A DNA stretch of 64,000 bases. Source: Actinomycetospora sp. TBRC 11914 (GTDB lineage Bacteria > Actinomycetota > Actinomycetes > Mycobacteriales > Pseudonocardiaceae). This document shows, piece by piece, positions 1 to 7,694 of the stretch. Where the stretch lies: NCBI RefSeq assembly GCF_012933465.1, contig NZ_JABBND010000001.1, positions 124,001 through 188,000 on the forward strand, given 5' to 3'. A program made the translations under genes and the position numbers. Each line of letters starts with the position of its first letter. Position 1 is the first letter of the stretch. Below the pieces are notes generated by a model, which saw only the letters and a list, made by a program, of their open reading frames with translations, did no database searches and was not told the DNA's origin.

Positions 1-54
1 ATCGAGCACTTCCAGGAGAACGTCGGGCGGGAGATCGCCCGGGTGCGCGCCTGA
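1..54 (+). CDS. C-terminal end of an unidentified protein (partial)
   Basis: An open frame enters from the left edge and ends at TGA 52-54. Only 17 residues are visible, ending in REIARVRA. It points toward the TetR gene, which ends 12 bp further on. The tail is too short to assign a family. Confidence 0.5.
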   Translation: MEHFQENVGREIARVRA

Positions 55-66
55 CCGGACGCCGGA

Positions 67-660
67 TCAGCTCCGGGCGGCGGCGACGGAGCCGACCGCG
101 ATGCCGGCGATCACCGTGTCGGCGATCTGGTCGGCGACCGCGTCCGGGCCGAGCGGACCGTCCGGGTTCCACCACCGGGTCAGCCAGTTCAGCGCGCCGA
201 GCAACGTCATGGTCATCAGCCGCGGGTCGCGGTCGGGCCGGAACGCCCCCGAGGCGATCCCGGCCTCGACGATCTGCTGGACCATCGAGGTGTACTCGCG
301 GTCGTTGGTACGCCACTGGTCGCCGAGATCGGTCGCGGCGGTCTCGTAGAGGTAGACCGCCGCGAAGTCGTAGATGTCGACGAGGACGTCGACGTGACAG
401 CGGACGACGGCCCGCAGCTGGTCGGCGGGCTCGCCGCCGCCGTCGCGGATGGCGCGGACCTCGGTGAGCAACCGGTCGGCCGGCACCTTCACCACCGCGA
501 GGAGCAGATCCTCCTTGGAGGAGATGTAGTTGTAGAGGCTGCCCTTCCACATCCCGAGGTCATCGGCGATCTCCTCCAGCGACGCCCGGGCGAACCCCCG
601 GCGCCGGAACACCTTGGCGGCCGAGCGCACCACGTCGTCCCACCGGCTGGGTCGGGCCAT
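67..660 (-). CDS. TetR family transcriptional regulator
   Basis: A 197-residue protein with the TetR layout: an N-terminal helix-turn-helix at about residues 27-46 (SLEEIADDLGMWKGSLYNY), the usual SSKEDLL continuation, and a helical ligand-binding domain. It is the last gene of the minus-strand operon that starts with the thiolase at 4988, with 40 bp between it and the SDR. Placement with CoA-pathway genes suggests an acyl-CoA-responsive repressor of its own operon (inference). The likely operator is the 24-bp inverted repeat at 5041-5064, ahead of the first gene; no operator is visible directly before the TetR gene itself. Confidence 0.9.
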   Translation of the reverse strand: MARPSRWDDVVRSAAKVFRRRGFARASLEEIADDLGMWKGSLYNYISSKEDLLLAVVKVPADRLLTEVRAIRDGGGEPADQLRAVVRCHVDVLVDIYDFAAVYLYETAATDLGDQWRTNDREYTSMVQQIVEAGIASGAFRPDRDPRLMTMTLLGALNWLTRWWNPDGPLGPDAVADQIADTVIAGIAVGSVAAARS

Positions 661-700
661 GGTGTCCTCCTTGTCCGGGGTGGAGTCCCACCCTAGGAGT

Positions 701-1462
701 TCACCGCGGCCCCATCCGGATCGCGCCGTCGAGACGCACGGTCTCGCCGTTCACCATCGGGTTCTCCAGCAGCGAGATCGCCATCTTCGCGTACTCCGCC
801 GGGTCGCCCATCCGTCGCGGATGGGGCACGGACGCCGCGAGGGACTCCTTGACCGTGTCGGAGAGCGTGTCGAACAGCGGGGTCTGGAAGAGGCCCGGCG
901 CGATGGTGTTGACCCGGATCAGCTTCGAGGAGAGGTCCCGCGCCGCGCAGATGGTCATCGCCACGACGCCGCCCTTCGACGCCGTGTACGCCATCTGCCC
1001 GATCTGGCCCTCGAAGGCGGCGACGCTCGCCGTCATGACGACCGCCCCCCGCTCGCCGTCGACCGGCGGCGTGTGGGCCGCCATCGCCGCGCCCGCGACC
1101 CGCAGCACGTTGAAGGAGCCGAACAGGTTGACCCGCACCACGCGCTCGAAGTCGGCCATGCTCCCCGGCTCGCCCGACTTCTCGACGACGCGGGTGAAGC
1201 TGCTGATCCCCGCGCAGTGCACCACCGCGCGCAGCGGGCCCGCCTCCACCGCGGCGTCGACGGCGGACCGCACCTGCGACTCGTCGGTGACGTCGGCGGG
1301 CACGAACCGGCCCCCGAGGTCGGCCGCGACCTTCTCGCCGTTCGAGGACGGGAGGTCCGCCACCACCACCTGGGCGCCCGCCGACGCAAGCGCCATCGCG
1401 GTGGCGAGACCGAGCCCCGACGCGCCGCCGGTGACCAGGGCCACACTGCCGTCGAGCTGCAT
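701..1462 (-). CDS. SDR 3-hydroxyacyl-CoA dehydrogenase (HSD10 type)
   Basis: A 253-residue short-chain dehydrogenase. It has the NAD-binding TGGASGLG motif at residues 11-18, a serine near 146, and Y159xxxK163 in YTASK. The C-terminal run RMGDPAEYAKMA...NGETVRLDGAIRM is characteristic of the type-10 17-beta-HSD / 3-hydroxyacyl-CoA dehydrogenase branch, so NAD-dependent oxidation of 3-hydroxyacyl-CoA is the best guess. The start at 1462 was chosen because it opens the Rossmann fold directly and has AGAGGAG 5 nt upstream; a longer frame to 1630 only adds low-complexity residues. It lies 13 bp after the enoyl-CoA hydratase. Confidence 0.85.
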   Translation of the reverse strand: MQLDGSVALVTGGASGLGLATAMALASAGAQVVVADLPSSNGEKVAADLGGRFVPADVTDESQVRSAVDAAVEAGPLRAVVHCAGISSFTRVVEKSGEPGSMADFERVVRVNLFGSFNVLRVAGAAMAAHTPPVDGERGAVVMTASVAAFEGQIGQMAYTASKGGVVAMTICAARDLSSKLIRVNTIAPGLFQTPLFDTLSDTVKESLAASVPHPRRMGDPAEYAKMAISLLENPMVNGETVRLDGAIRMGPR

Positions 1463-1475
1463 GGATCTCCTCTGC

Positions 1476-2306
1476 TCAGGGGGTGGGGGCCGGACCGAAC
1501 TGGGCGTCGCGCCAGGCGAGCGCCTCCTTGACGCCCTGCTCGGCCGCCATGGCCCAGAACTCGTTGTCGTCGTCGTTGCCGTGGGAGTCGCGGATGGCGT
1601 CGAAGGCGGCCTTGAAGTCGCCGATGTCACGGCGCCGCAGGATCTCGGCCATCGCCGACTTGAAGGCCGTGACCGACGTCGGGTGCATCCGGGCGACCGA
1701 CGAGGCCAGCCGGATCGCCTCGTCGAGGACCTCGGACTCCGCGACCACGCGGTTGACCGACCCGCAGGCCAGCAGCTGCTCGGCGGACAGGCGGCCGAGC
1801 AGGGCGATCTCGTTCACGAGCTTCACCGGGAGGAGTCCGGAGAACGCCGCCGCCCCGGCCGCGCCGCCCGTGCGCATCACCTCGAGGTTGAACACCGTCC
1901 CCGGAGCCGCGACGACCAGGTCGGTCGCGAGCACCTGGAACACCGCCTGCCCGACGACGTGACCGTGCACGGCCGAGACGATCGGCTTGGTGAACTCGCA
2001 GGTCAGGTCGAGCGGCGAGCCCTCGGGCCAGATGAACTCGTAGACCTTCGACCAGTCGTGGGCCTCGGCGGCCAGGTCCTTGATCACCTGGCCGACCTCG
2101 GCGAGGTCGTGGCCCGCCGAGAACATCCGGCCCGCGCCGTGCTGCACCACCACCCGGACCGCGGGGTCGGCCTCGGCCTCCTGCAACGCGTGAAGCCAGT
2201 CCAGGTCGAGCTGGCGGTTGATGGCGTTGAGCCGCTCCGGGCGGTTCAGCGTGAGGACGCAGACGCCGTCGGACACGCGCGTCGTCACGAACTCGTAGTC
2301 GGTCAC
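1476..2306 (-). CDS. Enoyl-CoA hydratase/isomerase family protein
   Basis: A 276-residue crotonase-fold protein. It shows the oxyanion-hole region AGRMFSAGHDL and the second glycine-rich segment AVHGHVVGQAVFQ, then FNLEVMRTGG where the catalytic glutamates of hydratases usually fall. Hydration of an enoyl-CoA is inferred from family and context; a variant crotonase activity (isomerase, ring hydrolase) is possible. The start is GTG 2306, sharing GTGA with the stop of the CoA ligase, so the two are translationally coupled. Confidence 0.85.
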   Translation of the reverse strand: MTDYEFVTTRVSDGVCVLTLNRPERLNAINRQLDLDWLHALQEAEADPAVRVVVQHGAGRMFSAGHDLAEVGQVIKDLAAEAHDWSKVYEFIWPEGSPLDLTCEFTKPIVSAVHGHVVGQAVFQVLATDLVVAAPGTVFNLEVMRTGGAAGAAAFSGLLPVKLVNEIALLGRLSAEQLLACGSVNRVVAESEVLDEAIRLASSVARMHPTSVTAFKSAMAEILRRRDIGDFKAAFDAIRDSHGNDDDNEFWAMAAEQGVKEALAWRDAQFGPAPTP

Positions 2307-3835
2307 GACCGCTCCCTCTCCCGCGCGCTCAGCTCGCCCTTCGCCAGCTTCCCGACGGAGGTCCGCGGCAGCGCGTCGAGGAACTCCACCTCGCCGGGCA
2401 ACTTGTAGCGGGCGAGGCGCTCCGCGCAGTGCGCGAGGACCTCCTCGGCGGTCACGGGACCCGAGGCCACCACGAACGCCTTCCCCATCTCGCCGCGGCG
2501 CGGGTGCGGCACCGCGATGACCGCGGCCTCGAGCACGGCGGGGTGGGCGGCGATGACCTCCTCGACCTCCGTGGAGGAGACGTTCTGGCCGGCGACCTTG
2601 ATGATGTTCTTGGTCCGGTCGACGAAGTAGAGGTAGCCGTGCTCATCGAACCGGCCGAGGTCACCGGTGTGCACCCAGCCGTCGACCATCGTGCGGGCGG
2701 TCTCGGCCGGGTCGTCGAAGTAGCCCGCCATGACGGTGCGCCCGGGCACTCCGTGCACGACGATCTCCCCGACCTCCCCCGCCGGCACCGCCTCGCCGTC
2801 GGGACCCTCGATCCGCACCTGTCGGTCGAGGGCGGGCAGCCCGACGGCCGGCCAGCGCTGGGGTCCGTGCAACGGCGACATCGCCACGGTCTCCGTCACC
2901 TCGGAGAGACCGTAGATGTTGATCAGCTCGAGCCCGAAGCGCTTCTCGAACTCGTCCTTCTCGGCGTCCGGGATGTTGATCGCGAACCCGGTGCGACGGA
3001 TGCGGTGGTCGCGGTCGTCGTCGCGCGCCGGCTCGGCGAGGAGCGCCTTGGCCTGCGCGGCGACGACGCTGGTCGCGGTCGCCCCGTGCCGCCGGACCTG
3101 GTCGAGGTAGCGCGCCGGGTCGAACGCCTCGAGCAGCACCACCGTCGCGCCGACGGTGAGCGCCGCCAGCACCGTCACCGACTGCGCGTTGACGTGGAAC
3201 AGCGGCAGCGCCGTCAGGCACCGGTCGGAGGGCTCCAGCCCCATCCCGAGACCCATCCGGACCCCGGACCACAGCGCGTTGGCGTGCGTGACCATCACGC
3301 CCTTGGGCTTCGACGTCGTCCCCGAGGTGAAGAGGATCTGGTGCAGGTCGTCGGACCGCACCCCGGGCCGGGCGGCGGCGGGCGCCGCCGCCAGCAGGTC
3401 CGCGAACGGCCGCATCCCGTCCGGCGCCGGACCGTCGCCGGCCACGAACACCACCTCGACCCCGGTCACCACCGACGTGGCAGCCGGGTCCACGACGGCG
3501 ACCCGCACCCCGGCGCGCTCGACGAGGAACGCCACCTCGGAGGCCGTGTTCGCGATGTTCGACGGGACGATCACGGCGCCGATCGACGCCGCGGCGAACC
3601 AGGTGATGAGGAACTCGGGGCCGTTGCGCAGGTGCAGCAGGACCCGGTCGCCCGGCCCGACCCCCACCGCGAGCAGTCCACCCGCCGCCCGCGCGACGTC
3701 GTCGGCGAAGCGCGCGTACGTCCACTCGGAGACCACGCCCGCGCGGTCCTCGACGACCAGGAAGACACGTCCGGGGTCGCGACGGCACCGCTCGTCGAGC
3801 AGGTCCGTGAGCGTCCGTTCCCCCACCGCGTCCAC
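2303..3835 (-). CDS. AMP-forming acyl-CoA synthetase
   Basis: A 510-residue ANL-superfamily ligase. Visible motifs are the P-loop FTSGTTSKPKG, the A5-type NIYGLSEVTE, the hinge GWVHTGDLG followed by DRTKNIIKVAGQNVSS, and the C-terminal catalytic lysine in PRTSVGKLAKGE. It should activate a carboxylic acid to its CoA thioester using ATP. Start GTG 3835 lies 4 nt after the thiolase stop. In this operon it would feed the hydratase, the dehydrogenase and the thiolase. The acid cannot be deduced; fatty, aryl or terpenoid acids are all possible. Confidence 0.9.
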   Translation of the reverse strand: MDAVGERTLTDLLDERCRRDPGRVFLVVEDRAGVVSEWTYARFADDVARAAGGLLAVGVGPGDRVLLHLRNGPEFLITWFAAASIGAVIVPSNIANTASEVAFLVERAGVRVAVVDPAATSVVTGVEVVFVAGDGPAPDGMRPFADLLAAAPAAARPGVRSDDLHQILFTSGTTSKPKGVMVTHANALWSGVRMGLGMGLEPSDRCLTALPLFHVNAQSVTVLAALTVGATVVLLEAFDPARYLDQVRRHGATATSVVAAQAKALLAEPARDDDRDHRIRRTGFAINIPDAEKDEFEKRFGLELINIYGLSEVTETVAMSPLHGPQRWPAVGLPALDRQVRIEGPDGEAVPAGEVGEIVVHGVPGRTVMAGYFDDPAETARTMVDGWVHTGDLGRFDEHGYLYFVDRTKNIIKVAGQNVSSTEVEEVIAAHPAVLEAAVIAVPHPRRGEMGKAFVVASGPVTAEEVLAHCAERLARYKLPGEVEFLDALPRTSVGKLAKGELSARERERS

Positions 3836-3839
3836 GACG

Positions 3840-4988
3840 TCAGACCCGCTCGATGATCGTGGCGTTGGCCTGGCCGCCGCCCTCGCACACGGTCTCCAGC
3901 CCGTACCGCGCGCCCCGGCGTTCGAGCTCGTGGAGCAGGGTCACCATGAGCCGGGTCCCGGTCGCGCCGAGCGCGTGACCGAGGGCGATCGCCCCGCCGT
4001 TGACGTTGGTGCGCTCCAGGTCGGCGCCCGTGTCGTGCGCCCAGGCCAGGACCACCGTCGCGAACGCTTCGTTGATCTCGAACAGGTCGATGTCGTCCAT
4101 CCCGAGCCCCGCCTTGCGCAGGACCTTGTCGGTGGCGGGGATCGGGGCGGTGAGCATCAGCCACGGGTCGCTGCCGGCCGCGACCATCGAGACGATGCGG
4201 GCGCGCGGGGTGAGGCCGTGCCGCTCGACGGCCTCGGCGGACGCGAGCAGCACGCCGGTGGCGGCGTCGGCCACCTGACTGGCGGTCCCGGCGGTGAGGA
4301 TCCCGCCCTCGGTGATCGGCTTCAGCGTCGCCATCTTCTCCAGCGTCGTGCCGCGACGGATCGTCTCGTCGGTGTCGAGCTCGTTCACGCGGTGGACCTC
4401 GCGGTCGAAGCGGCCCTCGGCCCACGCCTGCTCGGCCCGCTGGTTCGACGCGAGCGCGAACCGCTCGGTCTCCTCCCGGGTGATCGCCCACTTCTCGGCG
4501 ATGCGCTCCCCCGACATGAACTGGTGCACGCGGTCGGACCCGTAGCGCTTCGTCCACCCCTCGCCGGAGAAGGGGTAACCGACGCCGAGGTCCTCGCCCC
4601 ACTCCCCCGAGCAGTTGAGCGGCACGAGGCTCATCACCTCGATGCCGCCGGCGATCGCGAGGTCGTAGTCCCCGGCCCGGATGCCCTGCGCCGCGAAGTG
4701 CAGGGCCTGCTGCGAGGACCCGCACTGGCGGTCCACGGTGACCGCGGGGACCGATTCCGGCAGGCCCGCCGAGAGCCACGCCGTCCGCGCGAGGTTGAAC
4801 GCCTGCGCGCCGAACTGGGAGATGCACCCGACGATCACGTCGTCGATCAGCTCGGGGTCCACTCCCGACCGGTCGACGAGCTCCTTCATCACGGCTCCGC
4901 CGAGGTCGGCGGGGTGGAACCCCGACAGACCTCCGTTGCGCTTGCCCATCGGCGTGCGCAGCGCGTCGACGACGTAGACCTCGGTCAT
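3840..4988 (-). CDS. Thiolase (acetyl-CoA acyltransferase)
   Basis: A 382-residue thiolase. The nucleophilic cysteine is C89 in DRQCGSSQQA, and the C-terminal acid/base motifs GHALGATG and CEGGGQAN are present. It should cleave 3-oxoacyl-CoA to acetyl- or propionyl-CoA plus a shortened acyl-CoA. ATG 4988 opens the standard MTEVYVVDALRTP start; a longer frame to 5048 adds 20 atypical residues and would run into the upstream operator. It is the first gene of the minus-strand operon. Confidence 0.92.
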   Translation of the reverse strand: MTEVYVVDALRTPMGKRNGGLSGFHPADLGGAVMKELVDRSGVDPELIDDVIVGCISQFGAQAFNLARTAWLSAGLPESVPAVTVDRQCGSSQQALHFAAQGIRAGDYDLAIAGGIEVMSLVPLNCSGEWGEDLGVGYPFSGEGWTKRYGSDRVHQFMSGERIAEKWAITREETERFALASNQRAEQAWAEGRFDREVHRVNELDTDETIRRGTTLEKMATLKPITEGGILTAGTASQVADAATGVLLASAEAVERHGLTPRARIVSMVAAGSDPWLMLTAPIPATDKVLRKAGLGMDDIDLFEINEAFATVVLAWAHDTGADLERTNVNGGAIALGHALGATGTRLMVTLLHELERRGARYGLETVCEGGGQANATIIERV

Positions 4989-5040
4989 GCGATTCCGACC
5001 TCGCTCTCGGTGCTCCGCACCCACGGGAAGCAGCTCGAGA

Positions 5041-5064
5041 ATGAGCAAACCAGCGTTCGTTCAT
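5041..5064. promoter_or_regulatory. 24-bp inverted repeat, candidate TetR operator
   Basis: ATGAGCAAAC and GTTCGTTCAT are inverted around CAGC, with 8 of 10 arm positions matching. The site begins 53 bp upstream of the thiolase ATG. Size and position fit a TetR-family operator, and the operon it precedes ends in a TetR gene. Binding is inferred. Confidence 0.5.
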
Positions 5065-5097
5065 CGCCGTCAACCCTCGGGCCCCGGGCCGGGACCC

Positions 5098-5127
5098 TTG
5101 GCGGCCGGACCGACGAGAGCCTAGGGT
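5098..5127 (+). promoter_or_regulatory. Predicted promoter of the flavin monooxygenase operon
   Basis: TTGGCG (5098-5103) and TAGGGT (5122-5127) are 18 bp apart and give a start near 5134, just ahead of the 5137-5151 palindrome. The same order of promoter then palindrome is seen at 22498-22545. Confidence 0.5.
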
Positions 5128-5136
5128 GACGCCCCG

Positions 5137-5151
5137 TCTGATATATCAGGT
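5137..5151. promoter_or_regulatory. Operator copy 1, TCTGATATATCAGGT
   Basis: The palindromic core CTGATATATCAG is perfect. The site lies between the predicted transcription start and the ribosome site GGAGG of the flavin monooxygenase gene. It matches the copy at 22531-22545 (inverted) at all 15 positions, and the copies at 10828-10842 and 19875-19889 at 14 and 12. The GntR protein encoded at 19194-19862 is the likely reader. Confidence 0.7.
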
Positions 5152-5160
5152 TGGAGGACG

Positions 5161-6480
5161 ATGAAAGCCTGCATCATCGGTGGCGGCGTCGCCGGGATCA
5201 CGGCCGCGAAGGCGCTCGCCGAGCGGGGGCTCGACTTCGACTGGTTCGAGCAGGGTTCGGCGATCGGCGGCATGTGGCGCTACGAGAACGACAGCGGGAC
5301 GTCGTCGGCCTACCGCTCGCTGCAGATCGACACCAGCTCCCGCAGCCTCGCCTTCCCCGACTTCCCGATCCCGCCCGACCGGCCGGCCTACCTGCGGCAC
5401 TCCCAGGTGCTCGCGTACCTGGAGGCGTACGCGGAGCACTTCGGGGTCGCCGACCGGGTGCAGACCTCCACGCCGGTCCGGTCGGTACGCCGTGACGATC
5501 GCGGGTGGGCGGTGACCGTCGGGGAGGAGACGCCGGCGCGCCGCTACGACGCGGTGATCGTGGCCAACGGCCACCTCTCCACCCCGCGTCGCCCGGAGGT
5601 GCCCGGGCACTTCGACGGCGAGCAGCTCCACTCGCACCACTACCGCACCCCGGAGCCGTACACCGGCCGGCGGGTGGTCGTGGTCGGGATGGGCAACTCC
5701 GCCTGCGACATCGCCGTGGACCTCGCGCGGGTCGCGTCCCAGGTGCACCTGGCTACCCGGAGCACCGCCTGGATCCTGCCGAAGTACCTGCTCGGCCGGC
5801 CCACCGACCACTGGAACGGCCTGCTGGTCCGCAAGCTCCGGCTGCCGACCCGGGTCGCCCGCAACATCGTGCGGCTCGCGGTCCGGCTCGTCGTCGGGGA
5901 CCAGGAGCGCTTCGGCGTCCCCCGGCCCCCGCACCGCATCGACCAGGCCCACGGCACCGTCGGGCAGGAACTGCTCCAGTACGTGGCGTACGGCTGGATC
6001 CAGGTGACCCCGGCGATCGAGCGCCTGGACGGCGGCGAGGTGGTCCTCACCGACGGGACCCGCCGCGCCGCCGACGCGATCGTGTGGGCGACCGGGTACC
6101 GGCCCTCGTTCCCGTTCCTCCCCGACGACGTCGTCGCCTCGGCCGACGAGGGCGCGCGGCTGTACCGGCGGATCGTGCACCCGGACGAACCGGGACTCTT
6201 CTTCTCCGGGCTGGTCCAGCCCGTCGGCCCGACGATCCCCCTGGTCGAGGTGCAGGGCCGGTGGATCGCCGACGTCCTCGCCGGGGTCGTCCCGCTGCCG
6301 GAGCGCGCCGCGGCGGAGCGGGAGATCGAGGCCCACCGGCGGTGGGTCCGGAGGACCTTCGTGCGCTCCGAGCGCCACCGGCTCGAGGTGGACTTCCGGG
6401 CGCACACCGCGGCGCTGCGCGAGGACATGGCGCGGACGACGAGCCCCGGACCGGCGTCCGACGCCCGGGCGACGGCATGA
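5161..6480 (+). CDS. Flavin-containing monooxygenase
   Basis: A 439-residue class B flavoprotein. It has an FAD Rossmann motif GGGVAG (residues 7-12), GGMWRY near 36-41, the FMO fingerprint FDGEQLHSHHY at 151-161, and an NADPH-binding motif GMGNSA at 176-181. It should use NADPH and oxygen to oxygenate a soft nucleophile or a ketone; the terminal Y rather than W of the fingerprint is closer to FMOs than to classical Baeyer-Villiger enzymes. GGAGG sits 4 nt before the ATG. It is first in the operon and overlaps the next SDR by ATGA. Confidence 0.88.
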   Translation: MKACIIGGGVAGITAAKALAERGLDFDWFEQGSAIGGMWRYENDSGTSSAYRSLQIDTSSRSLAFPDFPIPPDRPAYLRHSQVLAYLEAYAEHFGVADRVQTSTPVRSVRRDDRGWAVTVGEETPARRYDAVIVANGHLSTPRRPEVPGHFDGEQLHSHHYRTPEPYTGRRVVVVGMGNSACDIAVDLARVASQVHLATRSTAWILPKYLLGRPTDHWNGLLVRKLRLPTRVARNIVRLAVRLVVGDQERFGVPRPPHRIDQAHGTVGQELLQYVAYGWIQVTPAIERLDGGEVVLTDGTRRAADAIVWATGYRPSFPFLPDDVVASADEGARLYRRIVHPDEPGLFFSGLVQPVGPTIPLVEVQGRWIADVLAGVVPLPERAAAEREIEAHRRWVRRTFVRSERHRLEVDFRAHTAALREDMARTTSPGPASDARATA

Positions 6481-7238
6481 GGCTCGCGGACCGCGTCGCC
6501 GTGATCACCGGCGCCGGCTCGGGGATGGGCCGGGCCGGTGCCGAACTGTTCGCCGCCGAGGGCGCCGCCGTCGTCGTGGTCGACCGGGACGCCGCGGGGG
6601 CACAGGCCACCACCGCGGCGGTCGAGGCCGCCGGGGGTCGCGCCGTGACCGTGGTCGCGGACATCGCCGAGGCCGACGGCAACGAGGCCGCCGTCGCCGC
6701 GGCGACCGCGCAGTTCGGCGGGCTCGACGTGTTCTGGGCGAACGCGGGGGTCGCCGCGCCCTTCCGCCCCGTGTCCGACATCGAGCCCGGCGAGTTCGAC
6801 CGGCTGATGGCCGTCAACGCCCGCGGCCCGTGGCTCGGCGCCCGGGCCGCCCTGCCGGCGCTGCGGCGACGCGGCGGGGGCGCGGTGGTGATCACCGCGT
6901 CGCTCTCCGGCCTGAAGGGGCGGGCCGACGCGAGCGCCTACCAGGCCTCCAAGGGCGCCACGGTCATGCTCACGCGATCGTTGGCGCGGGAGTTCGGCCC
7001 CCTCGGGATCCGGGTCAACTCGGTGTGCCCGGTGGCCTCGGTGACGGCGATGTGGCCCACGCTGATGGCGGGCTACGCCGACCCCGACGACGCCGCGGTC
7101 GACTTCGCGCGGGCCGTTCCGCTGGGTCGACTGGCCACGCCGGAGGACGTCGCGCGCGCCGCCCTGTTCCTGGCGTCCGACGACGCCGCGTTCGTCACCG
7201 GGGTGAACCTGCCGGTGGACGGGGGCGCGTCGGCTTAA
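6477..7238 (+). CDS. SDR family oxidoreductase
   Basis: A 253-residue classical SDR with TGAGSGMG near the N terminus, the NAG-type motif in FWANAGVAAP, serine in ITASLSG, and the YQASKG catalytic pair. It ends in the common FVTGVNLPVDGG tail. It should oxidise or reduce an alcohol/ketone pair with NAD(P). The start is fixed by the 4-nt ATGA overlap with the monooxygenase stop, implying that the two act in sequence. The substrate is unknown. Confidence 0.88.
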   Translation: MRLADRVAVITGAGSGMGRAGAELFAAEGAAVVVVDRDAAGAQATTAAVEAAGGRAVTVVADIAEADGNEAAVAAATAQFGGLDVFWANAGVAAPFRPVSDIEPGEFDRLMAVNARGPWLGARAALPALRRRGGGAVVITASLSGLKGRADASAYQASKGATVMLTRSLAREFGPLGIRVNSVCPVASVTAMWPTLMAGYADPDDAAVDFARAVPLGRLATPEDVARAALFLASDDAAFVTGVNLPVDGGASA

Positions 7239-7267
7239 TTGACCGTGCGTTTGGTTATCGCTAGCGT
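7239..7267 (+). promoter_or_regulatory. Internal leaderless promoter before the DUF35 gene
   Basis: TTGACC (7239-7244), a 17-bp spacer and TAGCGT (7262-7267) are followed by 7 nt and the ATG at 7275. This is a textbook actinobacterial leaderless arrangement. It lies just after the SDR stop and would let the DUF35-to-SDR part of the operon be expressed separately. Confidence 0.65.
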
Positions 7268-7274
7268 CGCGGCC

Positions 7275-7694
7275 ATGGCCCCTGTCTCCGTCGAGCGGAC
7301 CGGGTTCGACCCCCGACCTCGGCTGCGCACCGATCCGCCCGCGATCGAGGGCGTGCGGTGCGCCGCCTGCGTGCACCCCTCGCTGGAGCCGGTGACGCGC
7401 TGCCCGGTGTGCGGCGGCGAGGTCGCGCCGACGACCTTCGCGTCCACCGGCACGGTCTTCTCCGGGACCGTGCTGCGCATCCCGGTCGGCGACCGGACGC
7501 CACCGATCTCGCTCGCCTACGTCGACCTGGACGACGGTCCGCGGGTGCTCGGCCACGGGAACGACCCGGAGCAGGCACTGCGGCCGGGGCAACGCGCGGT
7601 GCTCGTCGGCCGGACGGCCGAGGGCGACCCGTGCTTCGCGGGCGAGGAGACGGAGCGCAGCGGAGCTCGACCGGTCAGCGAGGAGGACGCATGA
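7275..7694 (+). CDS. DUF35 / OB-fold protein with zinc ribbon (thiolase partner)
   Basis: A 139-residue protein with a rubredoxin-like zinc ribbon (CAAC and CPVC in the first 45 residues) and an acyl-CoA-associated OB fold (GTVLRIPVGDRTPP, LGHGND). DUF35 proteins form complexes with thiolase-like partners, for example ChsH2 with the Ltp2 aldolase of steroid degradation; the next gene is exactly such a partner and overlaps by ATGA. ATG 7275 is preferred over an upstream in-frame TTG at 7239 because that TTG is the first half of a -35 box and there is no ribosome site. Confidence 0.85.
   Translation: MAPVSVERTGFDPRPRLRTDPPAIEGVRCAACVHPSLEPVTRCPVCGGEVAPTTFASTGTVFSGTVLRIPVGDRTPPISLAYVDLDDGPRVLGHGNDPEQALRPGQRAVLVGRTAEGDPCFAGEETERSGARPVSEEDA

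Noticed and set aside
7239-7274. Upstream TTG start for the DUF35 gene
   Set aside because: The TTG is the first half of a -35 hexamer with a matching -10 and leaderless ATG downstream, and no ribosome site precedes it.
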